Source: Pelagophyceae sp. CCMP2097 (lineage: Eukaryota > Sar > Pelagophyceae). Taken from it: a stretch of 14,418 nucleotides of DNA. The translations under genes were made by a program, and so were the position numbers. This document shows, in pieces, positions 7,341-14,418 of the stretch. How positions within the stretch are numbered: position 1 is the stretch's first letter; each line of letters opens with the position of its first letter. The stretch spans positions 5,476 through 19,893 of the forward strand of contig MU657749.1 of assembly GCA_026770575.1 (NCBI GenBank), read 5' to 3'. The notes under the pieces are model-generated. The model did no database searches, was not told the origin of the DNA, and saw only the letters and a program-made list of their open reading frames with translations.

Positions 7341-8309
7341 ATGGCCGTGAGGCCTCGAGCTCGAGGCTCGAGGTACGGCCTTCCGAGCCCGGCGTGCGCG
7401 CCCTACGTGGGGCGCCAAATCTTGGACGTCGAGCTCGGCAAGCACGGGCACGAGCTCTTGAGCCACCCCATCTTCGTCAACCGCAAGAGCGCGCGCACCG
7501 AGTATCACGACGGGAATTTGGAGCGCCTGGCCGCCGGTCTCGGCGAGGCCTACGTGCCGTGCAGCACCGAAGTCTTCGGCCTCTTTGCGGGCGTCTGCGC
7601 CGGCGGCGGCGCGGCGGCACGCGACACGTTTCGCGGGTTTCGTGACCGCCGCAAGATGGTCCCCGACATAAAGTGGACAGACTTGTCCGGAGCGGAATGC
7701 CTCGGGGACGTCAAGACTATCGCGAACAACGTCACGAACTACGGCCAAGCGCGAACCCTCCGCGCAGGCAAGCCGGTCGACATCCGCGCGGCCAAGGTCA
7801 ACGATGAGTACGACAAGCACGCGCTCGCTCTCGACGTCCAGTTCAACCGCTGTCCCGCGTACGAGGTGAACCCGACCACTGGCCTGCCACGCAAGCACGC
7901 GAACGGCACTAAGGTGGCGTCCACGACCGTCGGGCCGGTGCGGGCGCTGCTCCGCTCGTTCGGCCCAGTCAAGGGATTCGTCTTCGGCGACTTTGGTGAG
8001 GCGTCCGTCAACGTGCACGCGTTGCTCAAAGTCATCGCCGAGCAAATCGCCATCCGCCACTGGAAGGAGATGGGCGCGCGCAACGCCAACGACGCGGCCT
8101 CCGCACTCTCCAACCGCTTCTACAGGGAGTGGGGGATCGGCTCCATGCGCGGCCGCGCCCGCGCGCTGCTCACGCAACTCGACGCCGTCGGCGATCCGCG
8201 CCACGCGCCGTCGAGCTGCTTCTTTGCCGCACAGGCTCGGTCGGCGCCAGTACGCCGCGCGCCAGCAGGCCTACGTCTTCCGACAGGGACCTTACGTCCA
8301 GCGGCCTAA
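7341..8309 (+). CDS. PD-(D/E)XK-like nuclease ORF of a repeat-flanked element
   Basis: 322 codons without introns, starting at ATG 7341 just after a repeat. A nuclease-like core is visible: PD at residues 108-109, then after 13 residues DVK at 123-125 (LGDVKTI), as in PD-(D/E)XK enzymes. A later helical part (ALLKVIAEQIAIRHWKEM, then NRFYREWG and RARALL) resembles the tail of restriction-like endonuclease domains linked to algal and protist retroelements; that link is from memory and unsearched. No reverse transcriptase is nearby. The frame looks broken near 8240: the third frame continues with protein-like sequence (QYAARQQAYVFRQGPYVQR) to a TAG at 8323-8325, while the annotated frame turns Arg/Pro-rich before TAA at 8307. 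Direct repeats on both sides suggest a mobile or formerly mobile unit. Confidence 0.6.
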   Translation: MAVRPRARGSRYGLPSPACAPYVGRQILDVELGKHGHELLSHPIFVNRKSARTEYHDGNLERLAAGLGEAYVPCSTEVFGLFAGVCAGGGAAARDTFRGFRDRRKMVPDIKWTDLSGAECLGDVKTIANNVTNYGQARTLRAGKPVDIRAAKVNDEYDKHALALDVQFNRCPAYEVNPTTGLPRKHANGTKVASTTVGPVRALLRSFGPVKGFVFGDFGEASVNVHALLKVIAEQIAIRHWKEMGARNANDAASALSNRFYREWGIGSMRGRARALLTQLDAVGDPRHAPSSCFFAAQARSAPVRRAPAGLRLPTGTLRPAA

Positions 8310-8322
8310 CGGCCGGCACTGC

Positions 8323-8441
8323 TAGATGACTGACACCGCCCGCCGCTTCTCTTCGCGCTCTCCCGTTTCTCTGCTCCCTGCGCTTCGCCTGCCCTCCGCG
8401 CCGACTGTTTGATCGATTAAAGTAAATATCGCCAAAACAAT
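8323..8441. repeat. Right direct repeat (unsplit copy)
   Basis: It begins with TAGATGA, where the TAG ends the alternative frame of the nuclease-like ORF, and carries both blocks of the left repeat (8391-8413 identical over 23 nt; 8415-8437, 22 of 23) joined by a single base. It lacks the CACTA-type insertion, so it serves as a near-empty relative site. It ends CGCCAAAACAAT. Confidence 0.65.
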
Positions 8442-8940
8442 AGACCGCGGAAGCTTCCGTGGCGCGCGCGGTTCCGTCGCCCACTGCATGCAACGGCCGG
8501 CGAGCCTGCCGCCGTCGAACCCTTCGCCGCCGTCGAGTATCCCGTGGGCGCCGGCGCCGGTGTCGCCTCCGTCGTTGACGAATTTGTGCCTCGAGCTCTT
8601 GGCCCGCGACACTTCCATCCTCTCCACTGACGCCATCGGTGCGCCCGTCGCCCTCACCCCGCTGCCTTTTCGGGCGACGCGTTTCGTAGACTGTATTGAT
8701 GAACTCCTCGCCGTCGCGCTGCTGCGTCAAATCATGGCCCGGAAACGTCTAAACACGTCAATCGCGCAAAAGTTCATAGCCTCGCGCCACTCCGACATTA
8801 GCGAAGCGCTCTCGCACCTCGACCTCGTGCGTTCGAAAGACGCCGCGTGCGAGTTTCCGGATCCCGTCGACAGGTCGCCGGCGTCGACTCGTATGGCCCC
8901 GGCTTCGTCCCGCGCGGCGGCGCGCGGTCGCCGCACTAGC
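8442..8940. other. Region before the lipase start, open in the lipase frame
   Basis: The lipase reading frame stays open upstream to 8488, giving a possible peptide with non-random stretches such as RFVDCIDELLAVALLRQIMA. No domain is recognisable and it would place the signal peptide deep inside the protein, so I treat it as upstream region or 5' UTR. A perfect 12-bp palindrome CGGAAGCTTCCG lies near 8448-8459. A second ATG at 8893 would add 16 residues to the lipase. Confidence 0.4.
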
Positions 8941-10314
8941 ATGCGCTGGGCCGCGCTGCTCCTCTTCGCGGGCTGCGCCGGTGCCGCGGGCCCGACGCAC
9001 CTCGTCGCCATCTCGCGAGGACCCGCGTCCGCCATGCCGCGTGGCAACAGTGTATACACTGGTGACCCTGGCGCCGTCTTCGAGCGCCGCGCTAGGCACG
9101 GCCTTAGCGGCGGCGCGAAGGACCTGTCGTTTCTGCGGAGCGCCATCCTCGCCGAGAGCGCGGGCGGCGACGTCCGCGTGCTCTGCTGCGCCGCCAACGA
9201 AGGTCGGACCACGGACGGCGTCAAGGTGCGATTCCATGAGACGCTTTGGACATCATCGCGCTGTCAAAACAGGCGGGCGGTCTGCGCGTGGCTGCGGAGA
9301 TTTTGGCGGCGCTGGACGCGGACCCGAGCATCACGTCGCTGTCGCTCGTCGGCAACTCGCTCGGCGGCCTTTACGTCCGCTATGCCGCCGCCGAGGTGCG
9401 TTTTCGGCGGGCGGGCCTCCGGCTGCGCACGCTCATGACCATCGGCACGCCGCACCTCGGCGTGCGGCGCTACACGTACCTCCCGCTGCCGCCGCAGCTC
9501 CACTTCGCGGCGCGCGTGGCCATGGGCCAGACGGGCGCGGACCTGTTCCACCTCGACGGCGGCGATTCGGACGCGCCCGTGCTCGTGCGCATGTCCACGG
9601 AGCCCGAGTTCCTCGACGCGCTCTTCGCCTTTGAGGAGCGCGTTTTGATCGGGAACGTCCGCGGCGACTTTATGGTCCCCGCGCAGACGGCCCTCATCGA
9701 CGTCCGCGGCGGCGCCGACGCCGCGCCGCGCTACGGCCTGCGGTCGACGGCCTACGCAAACGCGCGCGTCGAGTTCGACCTTCCTGCCGCGACGAGCGCC
9801 CTCGGCGCCGCGCTCGCCCCCGACAGCGGCGCCGCGCTGGGCGCCCGCGGCGCCGCGCTCGCCCCCGACGGCGCCGGCAAAGCGCGCGGCCTACCCGGCG
9901 GCGCCGGGAAGGCGACGTCGGGGTCGTACGAACAGCGCATCGCCCACGGCCTCAGGCGCAAAATGTGGCGCCGCCTCGGCATCAGCTTCGACCGCGAGCG
10001 CCCGCGTCCGTATTTTCCCCGGACCGCCGCAGGGATGGCGGCGCACGTTGGAGCGGGGGTCGCCTTCGCTTCGTCGCGCGCTTCCCCGGGCGCTTCCGGC
10101 TGCCTTACCGCTTTTCCTAGGCGCCGCCGTGGTGCCGCTGGCGCACAACAAGCTGGCGGCGCTGCGGCGGTTCGGGTGGCGGAGCAAGTTGTTTAGCTGG
10201 ATCGAACAGACTGAGGACGGCGACGAGATCATGCGCCTCGCCGCCACGATCCTCCTCGAAGCGCGGCCCGCAGCCGCCCCGCAGACCGGCGCCGCATCTT
10301 TCCAGAGCCCGTGA
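8941..10314 (+). CDS. DUF676/ROG1-like serine lipase with signal peptide
   Basis: Modelled exons 8941-9014, 9096-9225, 9273-9993 and 10121-10314, about 372 aa. An alpha/beta-hydrolase expected to act on acylglycerols or other lipid esters. MRWAALLLFAGCAGAAG is a signal peptide or signal anchor (an ATG at 8893 would lengthen it). Splicing yields the family's opening THLVAISHGLSGGAKDLSFL, then ANEGRTTDG, the nucleophile elbow VGNSLGG (Ser97), TPHLGV (127-132), NVRGD (Asp200) and, in the last exon, PLAHNKL with a candidate catalytic His. The intron at 9226-9272 (AAG|GTGCGA to AACAG) is clear. The intron at 9015-9095 requires a GC donor (TC|GCGAGG); it is 81 nt and open, so unspliced RNA stays in frame. 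The last intron starts either at 9994 (GC donor) or at 10006 (GT donor) and ends at TTTTCCTAG (10120). Ala-rich repeats (ALAPDSGAALGARGAALAPD) form a low-complexity insert near 230-260. Confidence 0.8.
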
Positions 10315-10808
10315 CCGCCCCGCGCGCCACGTGCACATCTTCATCCTTTCATTAGCCGCCTTGGAAACAGCGACGAGCCGCGCCCGAATCGGAACTGCGC
10401 CGCCGACGAGGGCGCCCGGGCCCGCGTCGCTCCACGGACCACTCCGCGGGATCCACTCTCCGTGCGAGCCTCGGAGGGACTCTGCACAAGTTGGCGGTGC
10501 CTCACTCCCGGGGACCGAAACGACGCTCCTCGAGGCCGCTTCCGACGCGCGACGACCTTCTCCAGGGATCGGACGACGAGGCCGGCGCGGCGCATGCCGA
10601 CGTGGAGCGCACGCGAGGAAGCGCTGCGCCGCCTGCGGCGGCTGCGCCCCCCCCTGTGGCGGATGCGCTACGCCGCCTGCGGCGGTACGCCACGCCGGGC
10701 GCCGCTGCCTTTCAGCGACGCTCGCCGTCGTGCGTCGAGAAAGTTCACTTGAGTGTCAGGCCGCTGTGACTCAGAAGCTTCTACAATTGTAGACTCAAAA
10801 AATCGCCT
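10315..10808. other. Intergenic region between lipase and ABC ATPase genes
   Basis: No gene is supported; the open frames are Arg/Ala-rich and unrelated to known families. It contains two identical 15-bp GC-rich hairpins (CGCCGCCTGCGGCGG at 10627-10641 and 10671-10685) and, just before the ABC ATPase start, an AT-richer patch with a palindrome. It should hold the lipase 3' UTR and the ABC gene promoter. Confidence 0.5.
10781..10792. promoter_or_regulatory. Palindrome upstream of the ABC ATPase start
   Basis: CTACAATTGTAG is a perfect 12-bp palindrome ending 16 nt before the ATG at 10809. Its AT-rich character and position suggest a promoter or 5' UTR element. Function is unknown. Confidence 0.3.
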
Positions 10809-11846
10809 ATGGAGTTCGTCGACAGCGGCGCGAAGCCCGTGGTGTGCATCAAGAATCTGCGCTTCGCCTACGACAAGGAGGGCCCGAAGACGTTTGCGGG
10901 GCTGGACTGCGTCGTCCCAGGCAACGCAAAGGTTTTACTCGTCGGCGCAAACGGCGCGGGCAAGTCGACGCTGCTGCGCGTCCTCACAGGCGCCGTCTAC
11001 CTCGGCCTGGAGCACGACGAGTTCGACATCAACGGCGGCGCGAAGCCGTCGGACCAGTTCAACGGAGTCGCGTACCTCGGCGGCGTCTGGAAGCGCAGGC
11101 GCACGGGCTTCGAGGGCATCGAGCCCTACTCCATGGACATCGCGGCGCGCGACATGATGAAGAAGTGGCAGGACGACTTCCCGGAGCGGCGCGACGAGCT
11201 CGTGCGCGTTTTGGGCATTAACCTGGACTGGCGCATGCACCAGTGCTCCGACGGCCAGCGGAAGAAGGTGCGCATCATGATCAAGCTGCTGCGGCCGTTC
11301 CAGCTATGCGTCATCGACGAATTCGCCGCGGACCTGGACATCTTCTCGCGCAAGCGCTTCTTCGACTACCTCACGGCCGAGTGCGCGCTGCGGCAGGCGT
11401 CCGTAGTCTACGCGACGCACATCTTCGACCAGGCCGACGTCTGGGCGACGCACGTGGCCTTCATGCAGCTTGACCAGCTTCTCTCGCCCGTGCACTGCCT
11501 CCGCGACTACGCCCCGTACCAGGAGGTGCTCTCGCGCACGGGCGAGCACCGCGCCATGTGCCCCATGTACGTCCTCGTCCTGGAAGAGCTCGAGCGCCAG
11601 TACCGAGCCCACTCGGACGTCTTCGCCGACGACAACAAGTGCCTCGCCGATGTCATCCAGTCCTCGCAGGGCCAAGAGGGCGAGGCGTACAAACACGAGT
11701 TCGCTTTGGCCACGGCCAAAAACGCCGGCTTCGAGGCCGGCCGCGTCGCGCGCACGCTCGCCATCGACGACATGAAGGCGCAGAGCGCCGCGCGCATGCA
11801 GGAGAAAATCAAGGCTCATGAGGCTTCCAAAGCGCAGCAACCGTAA
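10809..11846 (+). CDS. CAF16: CAF16-like soluble ABC ATPase
   Basis: 345 aa, no intron, ATG at 10809. A single nucleotide-binding domain without membrane segments, of the CAF16/plant ABCI19-21 type. Yeast Caf16 associates with the CCR4-NOT complex; the role in algae is not established. Visible motifs: Walker A GANGAGKS (46-53), a signature-like CSDGQRKKVRI (146-156) with SDGQ in place of SGGQ, which is typical of this subfamily, Walker B LCVIDE (166-171) followed by a D-loop-like ADLD, and the H-loop YATHIFD (His204). A C-terminal extension after about 230 is helical and charged, ending HEASKAQQP; length is somewhat above yeast Caf16. The intact motifs suggest an active ATPase. Confidence 0.88.
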   Translation: MEFVDSGAKPVVCIKNLRFAYDKEGPKTFAGLDCVVPGNAKVLLVGANGAGKSTLLRVLTGAVYLGLEHDEFDINGGAKPSDQFNGVAYLGGVWKRRRTGFEGIEPYSMDIAARDMMKKWQDDFPERRDELVRVLGINLDWRMHQCSDGQRKKVRIMIKLLRPFQLCVIDEFAADLDIFSRKRFFDYLTAECALRQASVVYATHIFDQADVWATHVAFMQLDQLLSPVHCLRDYAPYQEVLSRTGEHRAMCPMYVLVLEELERQYRAHSDVFADDNKCLADVIQSSQGQEGEAYKHEFALATAKNAGFEAGRVARTLAIDDMKAQSAARMQEKIKAHEASKAQQP

Positions 11847-12113
11847 AATTCATTGACCGGCCTCTTTCGACCAGGGCCGACAAAGCCGCGGGCACGCGTA
11901 GAAGGACGCGTGTCAAATGCACTCCAATCATGGTCGTTGGAGTGCAAAACCCGAAGCAAAAGAAGAAACTCTTCCCTCGAGCCGAACACCGAAACTTCCC
12001 AAATATTTTTACTTCGCAATCGATCGCGGGTAACCTACGCGACGCGTGTCGTGGACGAGCAGGGCGTGGACGAGCAGTGACAAAGAGCTCCAAACGCGGG
12101 TGTGTGGGGCACC
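11847..12113. other. Intergenic region between ABC ATPase and SGNH genes
   Basis: No gene is supported. It holds a strong hairpin at 11918-11946, two ACGCGT hexamers around 11895-11911, and a short tandem duplication of GTGGACGAGCAGG around 12050-12078, just before the SGNH start. It must contain the ABC gene 3' UTR and the SGNH promoter. Confidence 0.5.
11918..11946. repeat. Perfect 10-bp stem-loop in an intergenic region
   Basis: TGCACTCCAA (11918-11927) and TTGGAGTGCA (11937-11946) are exact complements around a 9-nt loop TCATGGTCG. It lies about 70 nt past the ABC ATPase stop, so it may be part of that mRNA's 3' UTR. A chance origin is less likely for 10 perfect pairs of mixed sequence than for the many GC-only hairpins here. 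Confidence 0.6.
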
Positions 12114-14237
12114 ATGGGCCGGGGCGCCTTGTCTGGTAACCGGTCCGCAGGGTTGCGGGGGCTCTGGTTGGCGCTGCTGGTCTGGCTGGGCGTTGCGGCC
12201 GCCGCGGGCGGCCCGGCCGCCGAGGCCGCCGAGGCCACCGAGGCGGCGCGGCGGCGCGGCGTCGTCGACGATGCGCTTTTGCGGATCTGCGACCTCTGGC
12301 CCGCCCGCGCGCGCGGCCGGGCCCGGGCCGGGGACGTGGGCGGCGGCTGCGACGGCCTCTTGCGCGAGCCGCTGGCGCAGAATGCGAAGTCAGCGGCAGC
12401 GCTGCGGGCCAAGCTGCACTCGGCGCTGCAGAAGAAGAAGTTTTCCGTTGCCTTCCTCGGCGACTCGATCACGGCCGGCCACGACAACTTTTACAACCAG
12501 TCCTTCGTGCCACTCCTCGGCAGGCTCCTCGGGCCGCCACTCCAGGCGCTCGGCGTCGAGCTTTCGACGCAGAACCTGGCTGTCGGGAACATTGGCGAGT
12601 ACCCGTTCACCGTGAGTCCCGCTGCGCACCAAAAGGAATACGCCGCGGTCCCCGCCCCCACACGAGCGCGCCAGACGCTTCTCGCGCAGGCTGGCTGCAT
12701 GCGGGCGCGCCTCGGCCGCTCGCTGACCCAGCACGTCGACCTTGTTTCGTGGAACTGGGGCATGTACAACGACGCGCTTTGCGAGAAGATGCATTTTGTC
12801 TCAGACGTCGCCAGCCTGCCTTCGCAGCCCGTGCTCGTCTCCATCGAGGGCCACGGCCTGGAATTCGACAAACTCGGCTTCGACATCAAGAAGGACCGCA
12901 AGAAGGATAAGGCGTGCCTCGAGTTCGACCGGGAGCTCCAACAACGCGTCTGGTCACGCGGCCGCCCCTGGCTCGACTCGGAGTGGTTCGCCACCGACGA
13001 CTACGTGCCTGCAAAGGACGTCGACTGGCTCCGCGACCACTGCCGAGAATCCGCCGCGCCGCAGAAGAAGCGCCCTAGAAAGGATTCGCTCCGCCCCGCC
13101 GTTGAAGGCGCGGGCCTCGAAGAGTCGCTGGGCCGCGCGATGCTGCTGCCGGGGAGGATCTCCGAGGCAATTTCGGGCGACGCCGATTCGGCGGCGTGGT
13201 GGACGGCGCGGGGCATGGCTGTAAACTTCTTATGGCACCCGGGCCCGCTGATGCACCTCTTGATCGCGGCGCAGCTGTCGACGTGGATCCTGGACGAGCT
13301 GGCAATCGTCGTCGCCCAGGGCGTCCAGCAGACGCCCGGGGGACCCGACCACCGCCGCAGTCCGCCGCGCAACGGCACGCTGCCGGCGAAGTGCGGCCGC
13401 GCGACGCTCTCCTGCGCCACTGCGATCGTGCCGTCGTTGGGCAGCGCGCTCGAGGCACCGCAAGTCGTCGCCGGCGGGTGGCACCGCACCGAGGACTTTT
13501 TGGAGGCTGACTACCGCTCGAACTGGGGCGGCCACGCCACGAGGCTGGCCGACAGCCACGACGCCAAGAACGCTTTCATGGGCACGGCGAAATCGGGCGC
13601 TTTGGAGCTCCAGTTCTCCGTTTCGCGAAACGGTGCCGCCGCGCTCCTCTGCGAGAACCGCTGCGGCAACGGTGGCTGCGAGCGGCACCGCGGCTGGGCC
13701 AGCTTTGGGCCAAAGTCGAGCTACAAAAGCACCGTCCGCGGCAAAACGGGCGCCGGCGAGCGCGGCGAGACGCCCGAGGAGCGCCTTTCGTGGCGCGAGG
13801 GCGCCAGTGCCGCACCGGCGGTGGCCCCCGGGCCGCGCTACAGCGCCGACGAGCTCCGGCGCTTCCGGGTCCCCGACGGTGACGAGCGGGCCTTCACCTC
13901 CGACGTCTCCGTCGAGCTCGACGGCGCCAAAGTGCCCTTCGAGGCGCTGCGCGCCATGCAGGGCGAGCGCGAGAAGATCTGCCCGGGGTGCACCAACTTC
14001 CTAGACGCCTGCCTCGTCATCGCGACGGACCTGCGGCGCGGCAAGCACACGGCCAAGATCCGCGTCACGCAAAAGTCGTTCCAGGATCCGGACATGCACG
14101 TGGCCATCGCGCAGCTCATGGTCGCCTGGCGCCTTCCGCGCGCGCAGAAAGACCTCGGCACCGTCGAAGATTCAAGTTTGTATGATAATATAGGGGTCGC
14201 CGGGCTCCGGAGCTGGTGTATAAGAGGGATTCGGTGA
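12114..14237 (+). CDS. Secreted SGNH/GDSL-type hydrolase with C-terminal extension
   Basis: About 681 aa after splicing one intron (12612-12689). The start is ATG 12114 in a perfect ACCATGG context; upstream GTG is in frame but not a credible start. GLWLALLVWLGVAAAAGG is a signal peptide. Block I is FLGDSITAG (Ser118), block II-like VGNIGE (157-162), block III-like SWNWGMYND (186-194), and WHPGPLMH (348-355) supplies the catalytic-His region. The usual DxxH Asp is not at the expected spot before His349. The intron (ACC|GTGAGT to CGCGCAG|GCT) is phase 0 and 78 nt, so unspliced RNA stays open; splicing joins EYPFT to AGCMRARLG, which fits the family better. The part after about 430 is beta-rich, with Cys pairs (CENRCGNGGC, CPGC) and RGKHTAKIRV, perhaps a carbohydrate-binding-like domain. 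Substrate unknown; an esterase acting on polysaccharide acetyl or methyl groups is one possibility. The last 25 codons are less GC-rich than the rest. Confidence 0.75.
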   Translation: MGRGALSGNRSAGLRGLWLALLVWLGVAAAAGGPAAEAAEATEAARRRGVVDDALLRICDLWPARARGRARAGDVGGGCDGLLREPLAQNAKSAAALRAKLHSALQKKKFSVAFLGDSITAGHDNFYNQSFVPLLGRLLGPPLQALGVELSTQNLAVGNIGEYPFTVSPAAHQKEYAAVPAPTRARQTLLAQAGCMRARLGRSLTQHVDLVSWNWGMYNDALCEKMHFVSDVASLPSQPVLVSIEGHGLEFDKLGFDIKKDRKKDKACLEFDRELQQRVWSRGRPWLDSEWFATDDYVPAKDVDWLRDHCRESAAPQKKRPRKDSLRPAVEGAGLEESLGRAMLLPGRISEAISGDADSAAWWTARGMAVNFLWHPGPLMHLLIAAQLSTWILDELAIVVAQGVQQTPGGPDHRRSPPRNGTLPAKCGRATLSCATAIVPSLGSALEAPQVVAGGWHRTEDFLEADYRSNWGGHATRLADSHDAKNAFMGTAKSGALELQFSVSRNGAAALLCENRCGNGGCERHRGWASFGPKSSYKSTVRGKTGAGERGETPEERLSWREGASAAPAVAPGPRYSADELRRFRVPDGDERAFTSDVSVELDGAKVPFEALRAMQGEREKICPGCTNFLDACLVIATDLRRGKHTAKIRVTQKSFQDPDMHVAIAQLMVAWRLPRAQKDLGTVEDSSLYDNIGVAGLRSWCIRGIR
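12612..12689 (+). other. In-frame 78-nt intron of the SGNH gene
   Basis: The canonical donor GTGAGT follows ACC, and a CTTCTCGCGCAG acceptor precedes GCTGGC. Both are phase 0 and the intervening 26 codons contain no stop, so ORF-based annotation would miss it. The encoded peptide (VSPAAHQKEYAAVPAPTR...) interrupts a conserved catalytic-domain region. Confidence 0.65.
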
Positions 14238-14418
14238 GGTCGTGGGCGAGGGTAGGTCGGTCGTGGGCGAGGGTAGTCAGTTCGGAGGGGTCCCGTGGAG
14301 GGCGCGACGGGCGATGGAAGGTGTTTAGAATCTCCGTCCGGGACGGGCTGGTTGTAATTTTTGTCCGGGACGGACCGTTTGATGGGCTGCGATCGCGATG
14401 CCACTCGGACTTGTGGCG
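14238..14418. repeat. Short tandem and direct repeats past the SGNH stop
   Basis: Two 21-bp units (14238-14258, 14259-14279) share their first 18 bases, GGTCGTGGGCGAGGGTAG. Further on, GTCCGGGACGG occurs twice (14336-14346, 14363-14373), the first as part of a hairpin CCGTCC-G-GGACGG (14334-14346). No gene is visible to the window end. Confidence 0.6.

Noticed and set aside
7272..8204. Minus-strand 310-codon open frame
   Set aside because: Antisense to the nuclease-like ORF; it lacks its own motifs, while the plus strand shows a coherent PD...DVK core.
12102..12113. GTG start for the SGNH gene
   Set aside because: GTG is not a normal eukaryotic start, and an ATG in a full ACCATGG context follows four codons later.
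1..14418. tRNA, rRNA, snRNA or CRISPR features
   Set aside because: I looked for cloverleaf arms, U1/U2/U5/U6 core motifs and regularly spaced repeats on both strands and found none that hold up.

Overview
This window is nuclear DNA from a compact, GC-rich eukaryote. Six protein-coding regions are supportable. Most are cut by short introns (about 45-145 nt) whose removal restores reading frame and family-level protein similarity. Start codons sit in eukaryotic contexts (ACCATGG at 12114), there are no bacterial ribosome-binding sites or operons, and a ciliary protein is encoded. Short GC-rich introns, a repeated introner-like sequence and algal-type gene content suggest a unicellular alga, perhaps a pelagophyte-like stramenopile. 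That taxonomic guess is inference only.

Left half, minus strand. A small multi-pass membrane protein of unknown function (1502 to 587, about five exons) lies downstream of a long gene (6668 to 1882, nine modelled exons, about 1349 aa). The long gene is recognisable as a homologue of CEP104/FAP256, the ciliary-tip and centriolar microtubule protein. It has the N-terminal jelly-roll fold, a UVR-like charged helical segment and a TOG/HEAT-like region. Its C-terminus departs from the usual design: it is Ala-rich and ends in a basic stretch plus a CaaX-like tetrapeptide, CLVA.

Middle, 6760-8441. This is a mobile-element nest. A 455-bp non-autonomous CACTA-type element (12-bp inverted ends starting CACTG, flanked by TGA) has split one copy of a short direct repeat. 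The other copy lies 1.1-1.6 kb away, unsplit. Between the repeats is an intron-poor ORF with a PD-(D/E)XK-like nuclease signature, apparently frameshifted near its end.

Right half, plus strand. Three unrelated housekeeping-type genes follow: a secreted or membrane-targeted DUF676/ROG1-like lipase (8941-10314, four exons), a CAF16-like soluble ABC ATPase (10809-11846, intronless) and a secreted SGNH/GDSL-type hydrolase (12114-14237, one in-frame 78-nt intron). They show no sign of acting as one pathway.

The most noteworthy points are the two related introner-like sequences, the nested CACTA element with a near-empty relative site, the unusual CEP104 C-terminus, and several introns that seem to need GC-AG splicing. 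Splice sites were placed by eye from frame, phase and family fit; none has transcript support.
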